A program made the translations under genes and the position numbers. A stretch of 64,000 bases of DNA. Source: a virus. Every line of letters begins with the position of its first letter. Positions within the stretch are counted from its first letter, which is position 1. The stretch lies in the IMG/VR virus record IMGVR_UViG_3300030117_008055, positions 41,320 through 105,319 of that record. One strand, written 5' to 3'. Shown here one piece after another: positions 9,701 to 16,981 of this stretch. The notes beneath the pieces are model-generated. The model had not been told where the DNA came from and ran no database searches. It saw nothing but the letters and a program-made list of their open reading frames with translations.

Positions 9701-11095
9701 GGCGGCATTGTCTCCACTGGCAATCTTACCGTTAATGGTGATGCGTCTTTTGCTGATGACGTAACGCTTGGCTCTGATGGTGCGATTGTTAACTTTGGCG
9801 CCAACAGCAAAGTCACTCTAACTCACAGCACTGACACAAACTCAGGTTCGGCTACTGCTGAGGGTGTGATATTACAAACATCATCAGCTTTAGATGACGA
9901 CATGGCATTCCCTCTTGTCCTCTCTCACCTTACCTCTGGCAACCCAGATGGCCCGGATTCAGATCCTTCCCCTGGCTTGGGTGTTGGATTAGGATTTCAA
10001 ATTGATTCTGATGCCGGAGCGCTTCAAGAAGCGGGAGCGATTACTGTACAGACCGTCGATGCAACGAGTGGGGCAGAGTCGTATGGCATGACTTTTTCTC
10101 TAATGAAAAACGGCGCCACGCCAACCAGTATATTGTCGTTGGATAACGATCTCGGCGGTGGCGGCAACACGCACATGCAGCTTTATCATGATATGACAAA
10201 TTATGCTAAGTTTCAAGTTCAAGCCAATGGATATTTAACTATTAGCACTGAAGATAGTGACGGAACAGTCGGCCACATGTCCTTGCAACCCGATGGTGAT
10301 TTTGAAATTAAGCCAGCTGGAAATACTATTACATTCAAAAACAGCAGCAATGATACGGCGATTAATTTTGATATAGCTAGTGCAGACGCGTCAACAATTA
10401 GTTTTGGTGCAAATAGCGAGATTACTTTAAAAAATGTACACGACACTGGGCTAACCTTAACGAACACTATTAGCGACACAGACAACCGCCCAATTGTTCT
10501 GCAGTTAAAGTCCGAAGAGGATGATATTGCAGCTGACGACGTCATCGCGTCTATCGAGATGGCTGCTGGCGACTCTGATGGCACAGATGGAGCAACGGTG
10601 GCTGCAGGTATTCATGCAATCGCAGAGGGTGCATTTAGCGCCAGTGCCAATGCAACCAAGCTAGTGTTCACAACTGGTGCTAGCGAAACTGCAGCTTCAA
10701 GTGCAACTGCAAAAATGTCTCTATCGTCTACAGGTGTGCTTGACGTCAAAGCAGGTATAGAAATTACTGACAATGATGCGGACACTATAACGGCAACCGG
10801 TGGATCTGCTGTTACGGCAGGGACTGTAACTCAAACTGCTCGAAAGGGAGTTATTACTGTTGACTTGGCAACTAATAGCTGCAATATTGCTGCTTCATCT
10901 ACATACATCATCACACTAACAAATGCTTTTTGCGACACAGATAGTGTTGTGTTCGCGTGTAGCACAGTTGATCAAGGAGCAGTTGGTATTTCTGTAACAG
11001 CGCTTAGTAATTCTGGATGTAAAATAAATGTTCAGAACGCTCATCCATCTCAAGCTATTACAAACAACTTTACTATTAACTATGTGATACTCTAG
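6728..11095 (+). CDS. Giant fibre-like protein with VGIG repeats
   Basis: The 1455-residue protein is built from beta-repeat modules. Phrases such as NRVGIGTAAP, NVGIGTASPSSLLHVDGD and SLETSAAATVGTDLTV are typical of phage fibres. A block of about 90 residues (GDVKVSGANKLYLFDSGGE to SNNRVGIGTAAP) occurs near residues 162-245 and again in rearranged form near 342-505; nucleotide copies differ mostly at synonymous sites. The last about 90 residues (from GVITVDLATN) form a different, Cys-containing domain that could be the tip. No S74 chaperone domain is seen. It is likely a receptor-contacting or head fibre protein; which one cannot be decided here. Confidence 0.72.
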   Translation: MSRLFVDKIAANTTNGDVHVETNLIVSGNLNVTGTFDAHVADFKVNANSMVLGDASTDTVTFNASTASIPNNLSFTTGSIAVGTTTFVAPSGVAKYILVSDASSAGISLNDTQGTQWDVYSADGRLNFFASANGAGVANRMAILHDGQVGIGTIAPSTLLEVAGDVKVSGANKLYLFDSGGEYLSSDGTDLTIAAGTAINIAAGVLDLSAQTVDVTLNAAVDALNFDSNTLSIDASNNRVGIGTAAPAMPLHVVNSAGGRIMLHRSSGDSSSQLGGILFGANDGDTNLAMITAYQDGAADAAYISFETEATGGSLAERLRITSAGNVGIGVTDPDELLEVAGDVKVSGANKLYLFDSGGEHLSSDGTDLTIASGQDINLTATTDINIPANVGLTLGSDGFKLEGNGTDLTVTSSNDINLTATTDINIPANVGLTFGDDGEKIEGDGTDLTISAGAAINIAAGTLDLSAQTVDVTLNAAVDALNFDSNTLSIDASNNRVGIGTAAPQRQLHIENTDTRVLLKSTATNSNCQIRFETTALETTIGANIKTNGSQFEIVDTTNNVARLTIDNAGNVGIGTASPSSLLHVDGDALIGDDLSLKSDSAVLNFGADDDVSLTHVADTGLLLNGTMKIQFNDASQFIQGSSATVLSIGATDEIDLTATTIDINGAADISGNLVVGGNLTINGTTTTVNSTVLTVEDPIITIGDAAGDIAADDNKDRGIEFKYHNGSSAKVGFFGFDDSTGKFTFIADATNSSEVFSGTVGPIDVGAISASSLETSAAATVGTDLTVTGGDIIFGNGQSATIDVADVSGTDTSGKDLTLLAGAGTGNATGGEFRVELAPNVNSSGTSVNSHARMLTITAGSVANGAGGLMLFEGANLRVTPDTAASVDATLWATGGEGQNANLKLVSDDHDDAGDAWQVRGTGASGLLFQNDIASKDTFVSQMSYIPHATAASGYLSLAGSLKVGSNIIQNSEGTTTITMDTSENITVAGGIVSTGNLTVNGDASFADDVTLGSDGAIVNFGANSKVTLTHSTDTNSGSATAEGVILQTSSALDDDMAFPLVLSHLTSGNPDGPDSDPSPGLGVGLGFQIDSDAGALQEAGAITVQTVDATSGAESYGMTFSLMKNGATPTSILSLDNDLGGGGNTHMQLYHDMTNYAKFQVQANGYLTISTEDSDGTVGHMSLQPDGDFEIKPAGNTITFKNSSNDTAINFDIASADASTISFGANSEITLKNVHDTGLTLTNTISDTDNRPIVLQLKSEEDDIAADDVIASIEMAAGDSDGTDGATVAAGIHAIAEGAFSASANATKLVFTTGASETAASSATAKMSLSSTGVLDVKAGIEITDNDADTITATGGSAVTAGTVTQTARKGVITVDLATNSCNIAASSTYIITLTNAFCDTDSVVFACSTVDQGAVGISVTALSNSGCKINVQNAHPSQAITNNFTINYVIL
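7195..8235 (+). repeat. Internal coding repeats in the fibre gene
   Basis: Within the giant fibre gene, modules at about 7205-7310 and 7742-7850 encode nearly the same residues, as do 7311-7460 and 8091-8238, and the 30-base run around 7860 recurs almost exactly around 7980. Most differences fall in third codon positions. The pattern points to duplication followed by selection for protein sequence. Confidence 0.7.
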
Positions 11096-11144
11096 TGTTG
11101 GATTTTAGTTAAAACTTAAAATCAGTCATTTGCAAAAATTAATT

Positions 11145-11155
11145 ACTATTTATTA
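11145..11155 (+). promoter_or_regulatory. ACTATTTATTA motif before scaffold gene
   Basis: The sequence ACTATTTATTA lies 27 bases before the scaffold start codon. The same core ACTATTTA occurs before four other genes (14239, 16919, 22331, 35270). It is a candidate late promoter element, by position only; no -35 box is evident. Confidence 0.3.
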
Positions 11156-11181
11156 TGGAAAATATTCTCAGGAGAAAATAA

Positions 11182-12300
11182 ATGTCAGACATGCTAGAAC
11201 AAGCTATTATCGATGCTGAGGCTCTAAAGGATGCAGCAGTAAAAAATGCTGAAACTTTAGTTTTAGAGCAGTATTCAGGTCAGATTAAAGAAGCAGTTCA
11301 GGCTATGCTTGAGCAGGAGGATCCTTTGGCTGATTTAGGCGGTGGTGATCCTCTTGGAGGCGACGCCGGCGCAGGTGATGCTGCAGCTGCAGGACCTGCG
11401 GCTGGAGAAGGAGCAGAATCGGCAGAGTCTAATGTGATTAAGCATATTCCTTTGGTTGCTGACGCTCGCGGCCCAAACGAGACTGTTACAATTCCTCTTG
11501 ATTCCTTAATGGAAGAGCTTAAGCTTATGAGTGAGAACTTAGAGCATCAGCTTGAAGAAGAGTTTACCTTTGATGAAGGAATCGCTCGTGGCGTAACGGA
11601 TGCTTTAGTTGACTATGATCCTGATGCCGCTGGCCCTGGACAAATGAACGAAGAGGAAGAACTAGAGGAAGTAGAGCTAGATGAAGAGTTTATATCAGAT
11701 CTAGCCGAGGCTCTAAAAGTTGATATTCTTCCAGTTAAGTCTGGATTCTTGTCTACCCCTGAATCTGCATATGAACTAGCTGAGGAAGAAATCCTTGCCC
11801 TTGAGCAAGACTCTGAAGTTAGAGAGAAAAAGGCTGCTATGAGAAGAGCAGTCGAAGAATTAAAAGCTGTCAACGAGGTTCTACAAAGCAAAAATGATGA
11901 AATTTCAGAATCTCTTGACGAAGCAAAAGACTTTATTGTCAAGTTACGCGATGCAGTTGTTGTGTTGAAAGAAAAGATGGAGGCAACTTCACTTTCTAAC
12001 GCACGTCTTCTGTATCAAAATAAAGCTTTAACCAGCGACTCTTTAAATGGGCGGCAAAAACGTAAGCTTGCCGAAGCTGTTTCTAAAGCTACAACAATTG
12101 AAGAAGCAAAAGTAATCTATGAGACACTTCATAGCACAGTGGGCAGCACCAACCCTGCGAAGCAGCCAAATTCACTGCGCGAGGCGGTAGAGAAGTCTTC
12201 TTCTGTGATCCTGGCCGGATCCCGTAAAGCGGAAAAAAGCCAAAAAGAAGATCCTTCGTTTGATCGTTGGAGATTTTTAGCAGGAATTAATAAAGACTAA
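11182..12300 (+). CDS. 22: Prohead scaffold protein, gp22-like
   Basis: The 372-residue product precedes the major capsid gene, as gp22 does in T4. It is acidic and strongly helical, with a Gly/Ala-rich low-complexity segment (about residues 50-85) and a long coiled-coil region (about 205-275) carrying repeated Lys/Glu. It has a clear ribosome binding site (CAGGAG). T4 gp22 forms the inner core on which gp23 assembles and is then degraded by gp21. Family membership rests on position, composition and architecture, not on a sharp motif. The final residues (DRWRFLAGINKD) are conserved-looking and may be the capsid-binding end. Confidence 0.78.
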   Translation: MSDMLEQAIIDAEALKDAAVKNAETLVLEQYSGQIKEAVQAMLEQEDPLADLGGGDPLGGDAGAGDAAAAGPAAGEGAESAESNVIKHIPLVADARGPNETVTIPLDSLMEELKLMSENLEHQLEEEFTFDEGIARGVTDALVDYDPDAAGPGQMNEEEELEEVELDEEFISDLAEALKVDILPVKSGFLSTPESAYELAEEEILALEQDSEVREKKAAMRRAVEELKAVNEVLQSKNDEISESLDEAKDFIVKLRDAVVVLKEKMEATSLSNARLLYQNKALTSDSLNGRQKRKLAEAVSKATTIEEAKVIYETLHSTVGSTNPAKQPNSLREAVEKSSSVILAGSRKAEKSQKEDPSFDRWRFLAGINKD

Positions 12301-12319
12301 TTTATAGGAGGATTTCAAA

Positions 12320-14167
12320 ATGTCTGTATTACAAAAATTAACAGAAGGCATTGTTAATCGGAATCTTTCAAGAGATGGTGCTGCCCTAATGGATAAGTGG
12401 GAAAAGACCGGTCTTCTTGAAGGAATTACTGATCAAAATCAACGCCAAGGAATGGCCCGTCTCTTAGAGAATCAGGCCGCACAGCTTCTTAAGGAGGCTT
12501 CAACTCTAGGTGCAGGTGACGTCGAAGGTTTCGCTTCGGTTGCTTTCCCTATCGTTCGCCGTGTTTTCGGTGGACTTATTGCTAATGAGCTTGTGTCGGT
12601 TCAGCCGATGAGCTTGCCTTCGGGCCTCATCTTCTTCCTCGACTTCAAGTACGACGACGGGGATCTCAAGTCCGGAGCGACCGAAGATGCGTCGGTATAT
12701 GGCGGTGGACGCCTCGGTGCAGAGATCACTGGTGGTGTGCTCCTTACGGGTGTTAACGCTGAGCGTGGTTTCTACGGCCTCACTAACGGCTATTCTAGCC
12801 CAAGTGGTTCCGTAGTGGCAACTGCTGCGATCAAGACTGCTTCTGCAGAGGATGGTAGCACTGTCGTTATGAGTGGTGCTCTTCGCTTAAATCAGCTTAC
12901 GGGCTCGAATGCATTTGCAAGAAACTTGCTTAAGCATGATCCTGATTTGGTTGAAGCTCGACGCTACATTGTTCTGACCGTCGCCAAGTCTGATCTTACT
13001 GACTTCGACGAGAATAATCTTATCGCGGTTCAGTGGGAAGGCACTGCAGTTACTGCAGATACTGCTGGTGATGCTGGCGAGATTTTGAATGGAGCAAACA
13101 ACGGCATTCAGATTCGTCGACTGACTCAGGTCGACCCAGACAATGCTGCCAATCTTATGCTCGTTTTCGAGCGTACAACTGACAGCACACCTACTGTTAG
13201 CGACAGCACGCCCGATCTCGCATTGGCATATGCACGTCAGGACAACTTTGATAACACTGCAGCTAACGTCCCTGGTGGCGTTGTTGGTGATATCTTCGCT
13301 CTTGAGGGTGCAAACAATAATAACGCCGGTACATCTGTCGGTGGTGAGTTTGTTGGTGATGATAGTGGCACTGGCGGGGCGCACGTCGACAGCATGAAAG
13401 AGCTTAACATCGACGTGTCCAGCATCGCTGTGACCACGCAGACCAAAAAGCTCAAGGCTAAGTGGACCCCTGAGCTTGGTCAGGATCTTAATGCGTACCA
13501 TAACTTGGATGCCGAGGTTGAGCTTACTCAACTTCTTTCCGAGCACATTGCGCTTGAGATTGATCGCGAGATCATGAGTGAGTTGGTTACGCAGGCTACT
13601 GCTGATACCTTCCATTGGTCGCGACGACCTGGTAAGTTTCTGGATCGAAGCAGTGGTGAGCAGGTTGGTGGCGATGTTGCCAATGAGTCTCTCATGGGTG
13701 CTGACTTCACCGGTACTGTGTCCGAGTGGTACGAGACTCTGATCGAGACCATCAATGATGTGTCGGCTCAGATTCACCGTAAGACTCTCCGCGGTGGCGC
13801 TAACTTCATTGTCTGCGGACCAGAAGTTGCTAATATCCTTGAGTTCACCTCTGGTTACCGTGCAAACGTTAGCCATGAGGATAGCCGTGGTGATATTGGT
13901 GCAGTTAAGGCTGGTAACCTTAGCCGTAAGTTCGATGTTTACGTCGATCCTTACTTCCCTCGTTCAACGATCCTTGTTGGTCGTCGTGGGGCTAGCTTCC
14001 TTGAGAGCGGCTATGTTTATGCACCTTACGTGCCTCTACAGGTTACTCCGACAATCTTCGGTACTGAGGACTTCGTGCCCCGTAAGGGCGTGATGACTCG
14101 TTATGCCAAGAAGATGGTCCGACCTGATATGTACGGTCTGGTTATCTGCCATGATCTCTTAGGCTAA
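12320..14167 (+). CDS. 23: Major capsid protein, gp23-like
   Basis: This 615-residue protein matches T4-like gp23 (521 in T4). The N-terminal prohead part contains RMA-type MARLLENQAAQLLKEA, followed by FPIVRRVFGGLIANELVSVQPMSLPSG, the best-conserved segment of the family. The C-terminal half has the expected DISSQI-like helix (NDVSAQIHRKT) and ends LQVTPTIFGTEDFVPRKGVMTRYAKKMVRPDMYG. It is longer than T4 gp23, with an insertion around residues 200-360. The N-terminus is probably removed by gp21; LLE at 48-50 fits the protease rule but the site is a guess. Codon use is more G+C-rich and uniform than in neighbours, as expected for the most abundant virion protein. A strong terminator follows. 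Confidence 0.95.
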   Translation: MSVLQKLTEGIVNRNLSRDGAALMDKWEKTGLLEGITDQNQRQGMARLLENQAAQLLKEASTLGAGDVEGFASVAFPIVRRVFGGLIANELVSVQPMSLPSGLIFFLDFKYDDGDLKSGATEDASVYGGGRLGAEITGGVLLTGVNAERGFYGLTNGYSSPSGSVVATAAIKTASAEDGSTVVMSGALRLNQLTGSNAFARNLLKHDPDLVEARRYIVLTVAKSDLTDFDENNLIAVQWEGTAVTADTAGDAGEILNGANNGIQIRRLTQVDPDNAANLMLVFERTTDSTPTVSDSTPDLALAYARQDNFDNTAANVPGGVVGDIFALEGANNNNAGTSVGGEFVGDDSGTGGAHVDSMKELNIDVSSIAVTTQTKKLKAKWTPELGQDLNAYHNLDAEVELTQLLSEHIALEIDREIMSELVTQATADTFHWSRRPGKFLDRSSGEQVGGDVANESLMGADFTGTVSEWYETLIETINDVSAQIHRKTLRGGANFIVCGPEVANILEFTSGYRANVSHEDSRGDIGAVKAGNLSRKFDVYVDPYFPRSTILVGRRGASFLESGYVYAPYVPLQVTPTIFGTEDFVPRKGVMTRYAKKMVRPDMYGLVICHDLLG

Positions 14168-14197
14168 GCTTAAAGATTTGGTTATAACGCCAAACGA

Positions 14198-14230
14198 CCC
14201 CGCCTGTTCATTCAGGCGGGGTTTTCTTTT
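14198..14230 (+). terminator. Strong intrinsic terminator after gp23
   Basis: CCCCGCCTG (14198-14206) pairs perfectly with CAGGCGGGG (14213-14221) around a six-base loop, followed by TTTTCTTTT. This is a classic rho-independent terminator closing the head gene block. Confidence 0.92.
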
Positions 14231-14238
14231 GTCTTCAA

Positions 14239-14248
14239 ACTATTTACC
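14239..14248 (+). promoter_or_regulatory. ACTATTTA motif before neck gene
   Basis: ACTATTTACC lies between the gp23 terminator and the next gene, 24 bases before its start codon. Since the upstream terminator is strong, a new promoter is expected here, and this shared motif is the best candidate. Confidence 0.35.
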
Positions 14249-14271
14249 TTGTACAATAGGAGATAAAATGT

Positions 14272-15549
14272 ATGTCGCTCCCAAACCTTACACCCGCATC
14301 TTCAGCCAGCGCAGTTGTTCTGCCTGAGACTGGCTCTTTATCAAACGCAGCGATATCAACCAATTATCCCTATGGAATATACGCTTCTGGCTCGCTTTCA
14401 AATAGTAGTTTTGTCACAGGCGCAGCAGAGCAAGTAAATTATACTTACCGCAAACTCGGCGGTGATATACTTGACATTGAACTAACAGAGAAGAATATAT
14501 TTGCATCTTATGAAGAAGCTGTGCTAGAGTATTCTTATATTTTAAATGTCCATCAGGCAAAAAATATACTTCATAGCGCTTTGGGCTCTACAACTGGCAC
14601 TTTTGATAGTGATGGCGAAAGAACAGATGCTAAGGCTGACGACAAAATACAATTAAAATATCCAAAGTTTAGATTTGGCTACGCCAAAAGAGCTATGGAC
14701 CACAGCATTTCAGAAACTGGCTTAGGCGGGACAACTCCAGTGTATACAGCTTCCTTTGACGCAGTGTCCCAAAAACAAGAATATGATTTACAAGAGATAG
14801 TCCAGAATCTATCTTTAACTGGAAGCTCAAATTATCCGGGCGTTGTTGATAACAGTAGGGTTATCATTCGCAGAGTGTACTATAGGACTCCTCATACAAT
14901 GTGGAGATTTTATGGATACTATGGAGGGATGAATCAAGTTGGTAATATGTCAACTTATGGCATGTATGCAGATGATTCAACATTTGAAGTTATTCCCCCA
15001 TGGCACAACAAACTTCAAGCCATGGCATATGAGGACGCGATCTACACTAGGAACTCACACTATTCATACGAAATTCAGAATAATGTTTTAAAATTATTTC
15101 CGTTTCCAACAACTTTAAGTCCCGAAAAATATTTTTTTGAATTTACTGTGCACAGCCCTGATGAAATATTCGAAGAACAAGATATTAAAAAAGATGGAAT
15201 TGATGGCGTCAACAACATGAACACGCTTCCTATGTCTAATATACCTTATGAGAATATCAATGCCATAGGAAAGCAGTGGATTCGTAGATTTGCTCTTGCT
15301 TTGACAAAAGAAACACTTGGGCAAGTGCGCTCAAAGTTTGGAAACGTTCCAATTCCAAACAATACTGTACAGCTTAATGGAGCTGCACTTATTACAGAGG
15401 GCAAAGACCTACAAAACAAGCTTCGCGAGGAACTTCAGAAAGTTCTAGATGAAATGACTTATGAAAAGATGGTGGAAACTCAAAGCAATATCACTGAGAA
15501 GACTCAAGGCATTGCAAAACACTATCCTTTCTTTATTTACCAGGGATAG
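14272..15549 (+). CDS. Neck/structural protein, gp13-like by position
   Basis: The 425-residue product begins the tail-connector block. Its C-terminal third contains WIRRFALALTKETLGQVR, followed by FGNVPIPNNTVQLNGAALI and a Glu/Lys helix, a pattern seen in T4-like neck and connector proteins. The start at ATG 14272 is preceded by AGGAG at ten bases; another ATG four bases earlier is in a different frame. Gene order (before gp14-like, gp15, gp18, gp19) supports gp13, the head completion/neck protein. Recognition of the family itself is moderate. Confidence 0.6.
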   Translation: MSLPNLTPASSASAVVLPETGSLSNAAISTNYPYGIYASGSLSNSSFVTGAAEQVNYTYRKLGGDILDIELTEKNIFASYEEAVLEYSYILNVHQAKNILHSALGSTTGTFDSDGERTDAKADDKIQLKYPKFRFGYAKRAMDHSISETGLGGTTPVYTASFDAVSQKQEYDLQEIVQNLSLTGSSNYPGVVDNSRVIIRRVYYRTPHTMWRFYGYYGGMNQVGNMSTYGMYADDSTFEVIPPWHNKLQAMAYEDAIYTRNSHYSYEIQNNVLKLFPFPTTLSPEKYFFEFTVHSPDEIFEEQDIKKDGIDGVNNMNTLPMSNIPYENINAIGKQWIRRFALALTKETLGQVRSKFGNVPIPNNTVQLNGAALITEGKDLQNKLREELQKVLDEMTYEKMVETQSNITEKTQGIAKHYPFFIYQG

Positions 15550-15554
15550 TATAG

Positions 15555-16049
15555 ATGGCTGATGAAACAGATAAGTGGACAAGACCAGCTGTGCCTCCAC
15601 CGCCCTTGTTTTTAGGCGAAAAAGAACGCGATCTTGTCAAGCAAGTTAACGATGAAATCATTGAGCGTGTTATTGGGCAAGCAATTGCTTACTATCCTAT
15701 TGATTTAGAGCGCACAAGATACCATCAGCTTTACGGTGAGGCAATTGTAAAAACATTTTTGCCACCGGTTCGCGTGCATGCTTTGATCGACTTTCAGGGT
15801 CAAGAAACAAAGGCTGAAAATCATGGAATTGACAAAATGACAAAGATAACTGTGCATTTTCACAAGCGTAGGTTGACCGAAGACCAAGATTTGTTTGTTA
15901 GAGAGGGGGACTTTGTGCTCTATGGCGAAGCGTTCTACGAGATTGTGTCTTTAAAAGAAGCAAAAGAGCTTTTTGGCCAAGTTGATCGAAGAATAGAGAT
16001 ATCAGCACAATGTATACGTTCAAGGGAGGGCTTGTTCGATGGCACGTGA
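15555..16049 (+). CDS. Neck/head closure protein, gp14-like
   Basis: The 164-residue protein starts with a Pro-rich segment (WTRPAVPPPP) and continues with a mixed alpha/beta domain containing YGEAIVKTFLPPVRVHALIDF and DFVLYGEAFYEIVSLKEA. The latter resembles the segment of T4-like neck proteins where the structural core ends. It is shorter than T4 gp14 (256). It overlaps the next gene by 11 bases. Position between the gp13-like and gp15-like genes supports a role joining head and tail; alternative names such as head closure protein are possible. Confidence 0.55.
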   Translation: MADETDKWTRPAVPPPPLFLGEKERDLVKQVNDEIIERVIGQAIAYYPIDLERTRYHQLYGEAIVKTFLPPVRVHALIDFQGQETKAENHGIDKMTKITVHFHKRRLTEDQDLFVREGDFVLYGEAFYEIVSLKEAKELFGQVDRRIEISAQCIRSREGLFDGT

Positions 16050-16890
16050 TAAACAAAAAGGCGATGTACAAGAAAAAGAAAGAGATATACCCTATTACAA
16101 GTCTGATTTAGAAGATGTTGACATGTCTGTATTTAATTTTTTCAATAAAAAGCTTAATATCAGCACCAGAACCAATAAAGGCTTTGCATCTGTGCCTATT
16201 GTGTGGGCTGGATACGAAAGAGCTAACAATGTAAAGCGAGACGACATTAAACGAGACTCAAAAGGTAACGTTACTTATCCTATAATTGTTATTGAAAGAG
16301 GGAATATTGTAAAAGACCTGCAAAATGCAAAATCCTTTCCTTACGCAGCTGTCGACCCCCGCGGAGATTTGAAAGGCGGGCTAATAGAGATCAACCGCGT
16401 TATAAAACAAGATAAAACTTCAAACTTTTTAAAAGCTGATACAATGTCTCGTTTATCGCAAGAAGGTCTTCCTGTAAAAAGAGGTCAAGAAAGCAATAAA
16501 GTTGTTTACGAAACCCTAACCATACCTATACCCATATATGTTAATATTGATTATAAAATAGTTGTCAGAACAGAGTATCAAGAGCAAATGAACGATATAA
16601 TGACGCCAATTATTAGAGCGTCAAATGCGCATCGTAGAATTATGATTGGTCATGGTGGAAATGCTTATGAAGCCTTTATGGATGACAGTTATTCAGTAGC
16701 AAACAATATTTCAAATTATGAAACTAATGAGAGAAAATACGAAACATCTATGAATATGAAAGTTTTGGCTTATCTTATTGGGGACACTAGAAATCAGAAA
16801 CAACCTCGTGTTGTTCGCAGAGAAAATCCAGTCAAGGTGCGCCTTTTAAGAGAGAGAGTTGTGGTCGGTGACATCGACGACGTATTTTAG
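16039..16890 (+). CDS. 15: Tail sheath stabiliser/completion protein, gp15-like
   Basis: This 283-residue protein fits T4 gp15 (272 residues), which caps the top of the sheath and tube. It starts with a helix region containing SVFNFFNKKLNI, then VPIVWAGYERA, equivalent to the T4 VPITYAS segment. Later comes a long beta-hairpin with YETLTIPIPIYVNIDYKIVV and the helix EQMNDIMTPII, and finally NERKYETSMNMKVLAYLIG, matching the T4 RRIEWSLTFEVNGWMYP region. Gene order directly before gp18 is as in T4. Confidence is good because three separate segments line up. Confidence 0.78.
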   Translation: MARDKQKGDVQEKERDIPYYKSDLEDVDMSVFNFFNKKLNISTRTNKGFASVPIVWAGYERANNVKRDDIKRDSKGNVTYPIIVIERGNIVKDLQNAKSFPYAAVDPRGDLKGGLIEINRVIKQDKTSNFLKADTMSRLSQEGLPVKRGQESNKVVYETLTIPIPIYVNIDYKIVVRTEYQEQMNDIMTPIIRASNAHRRIMIGHGGNAYEAFMDDSYSVANNISNYETNERKYETSMNMKVLAYLIGDTRNQKQPRVVRRENPVKVRLLRERVVVGDIDDVF

Positions 16891-16918
16891 AATTAAAAGG
16901 ATTTTGCATTTAGGATAT

Positions 16919-16929
16919 ACTATTTATTA
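16919..16929 (+). promoter_or_regulatory. ACTATTTATTA motif before sheath gene
   Basis: ACTATTTATTA occurs 53 bases before the sheath start codon. It is followed by a small inverted repeat, TGTTCT (16938-16943) with AGAACA (16950-16955). Same motif as before the scaffold gene; candidate late promoter. Confidence 0.35.
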
Positions 16930-16981
16930 GAGAAAAATGTTCTACAAAAAGAACAACCTTTAGTGGTTAAGGAGTAAAAAA

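Noticed and set aside
12887-13876. 329-codon open frame on the - strand over the capsid gene
   Set aside because: It is antisense to the strongly supported gp23 gene, has no binding site, and arises from the biased codon use of that gene.
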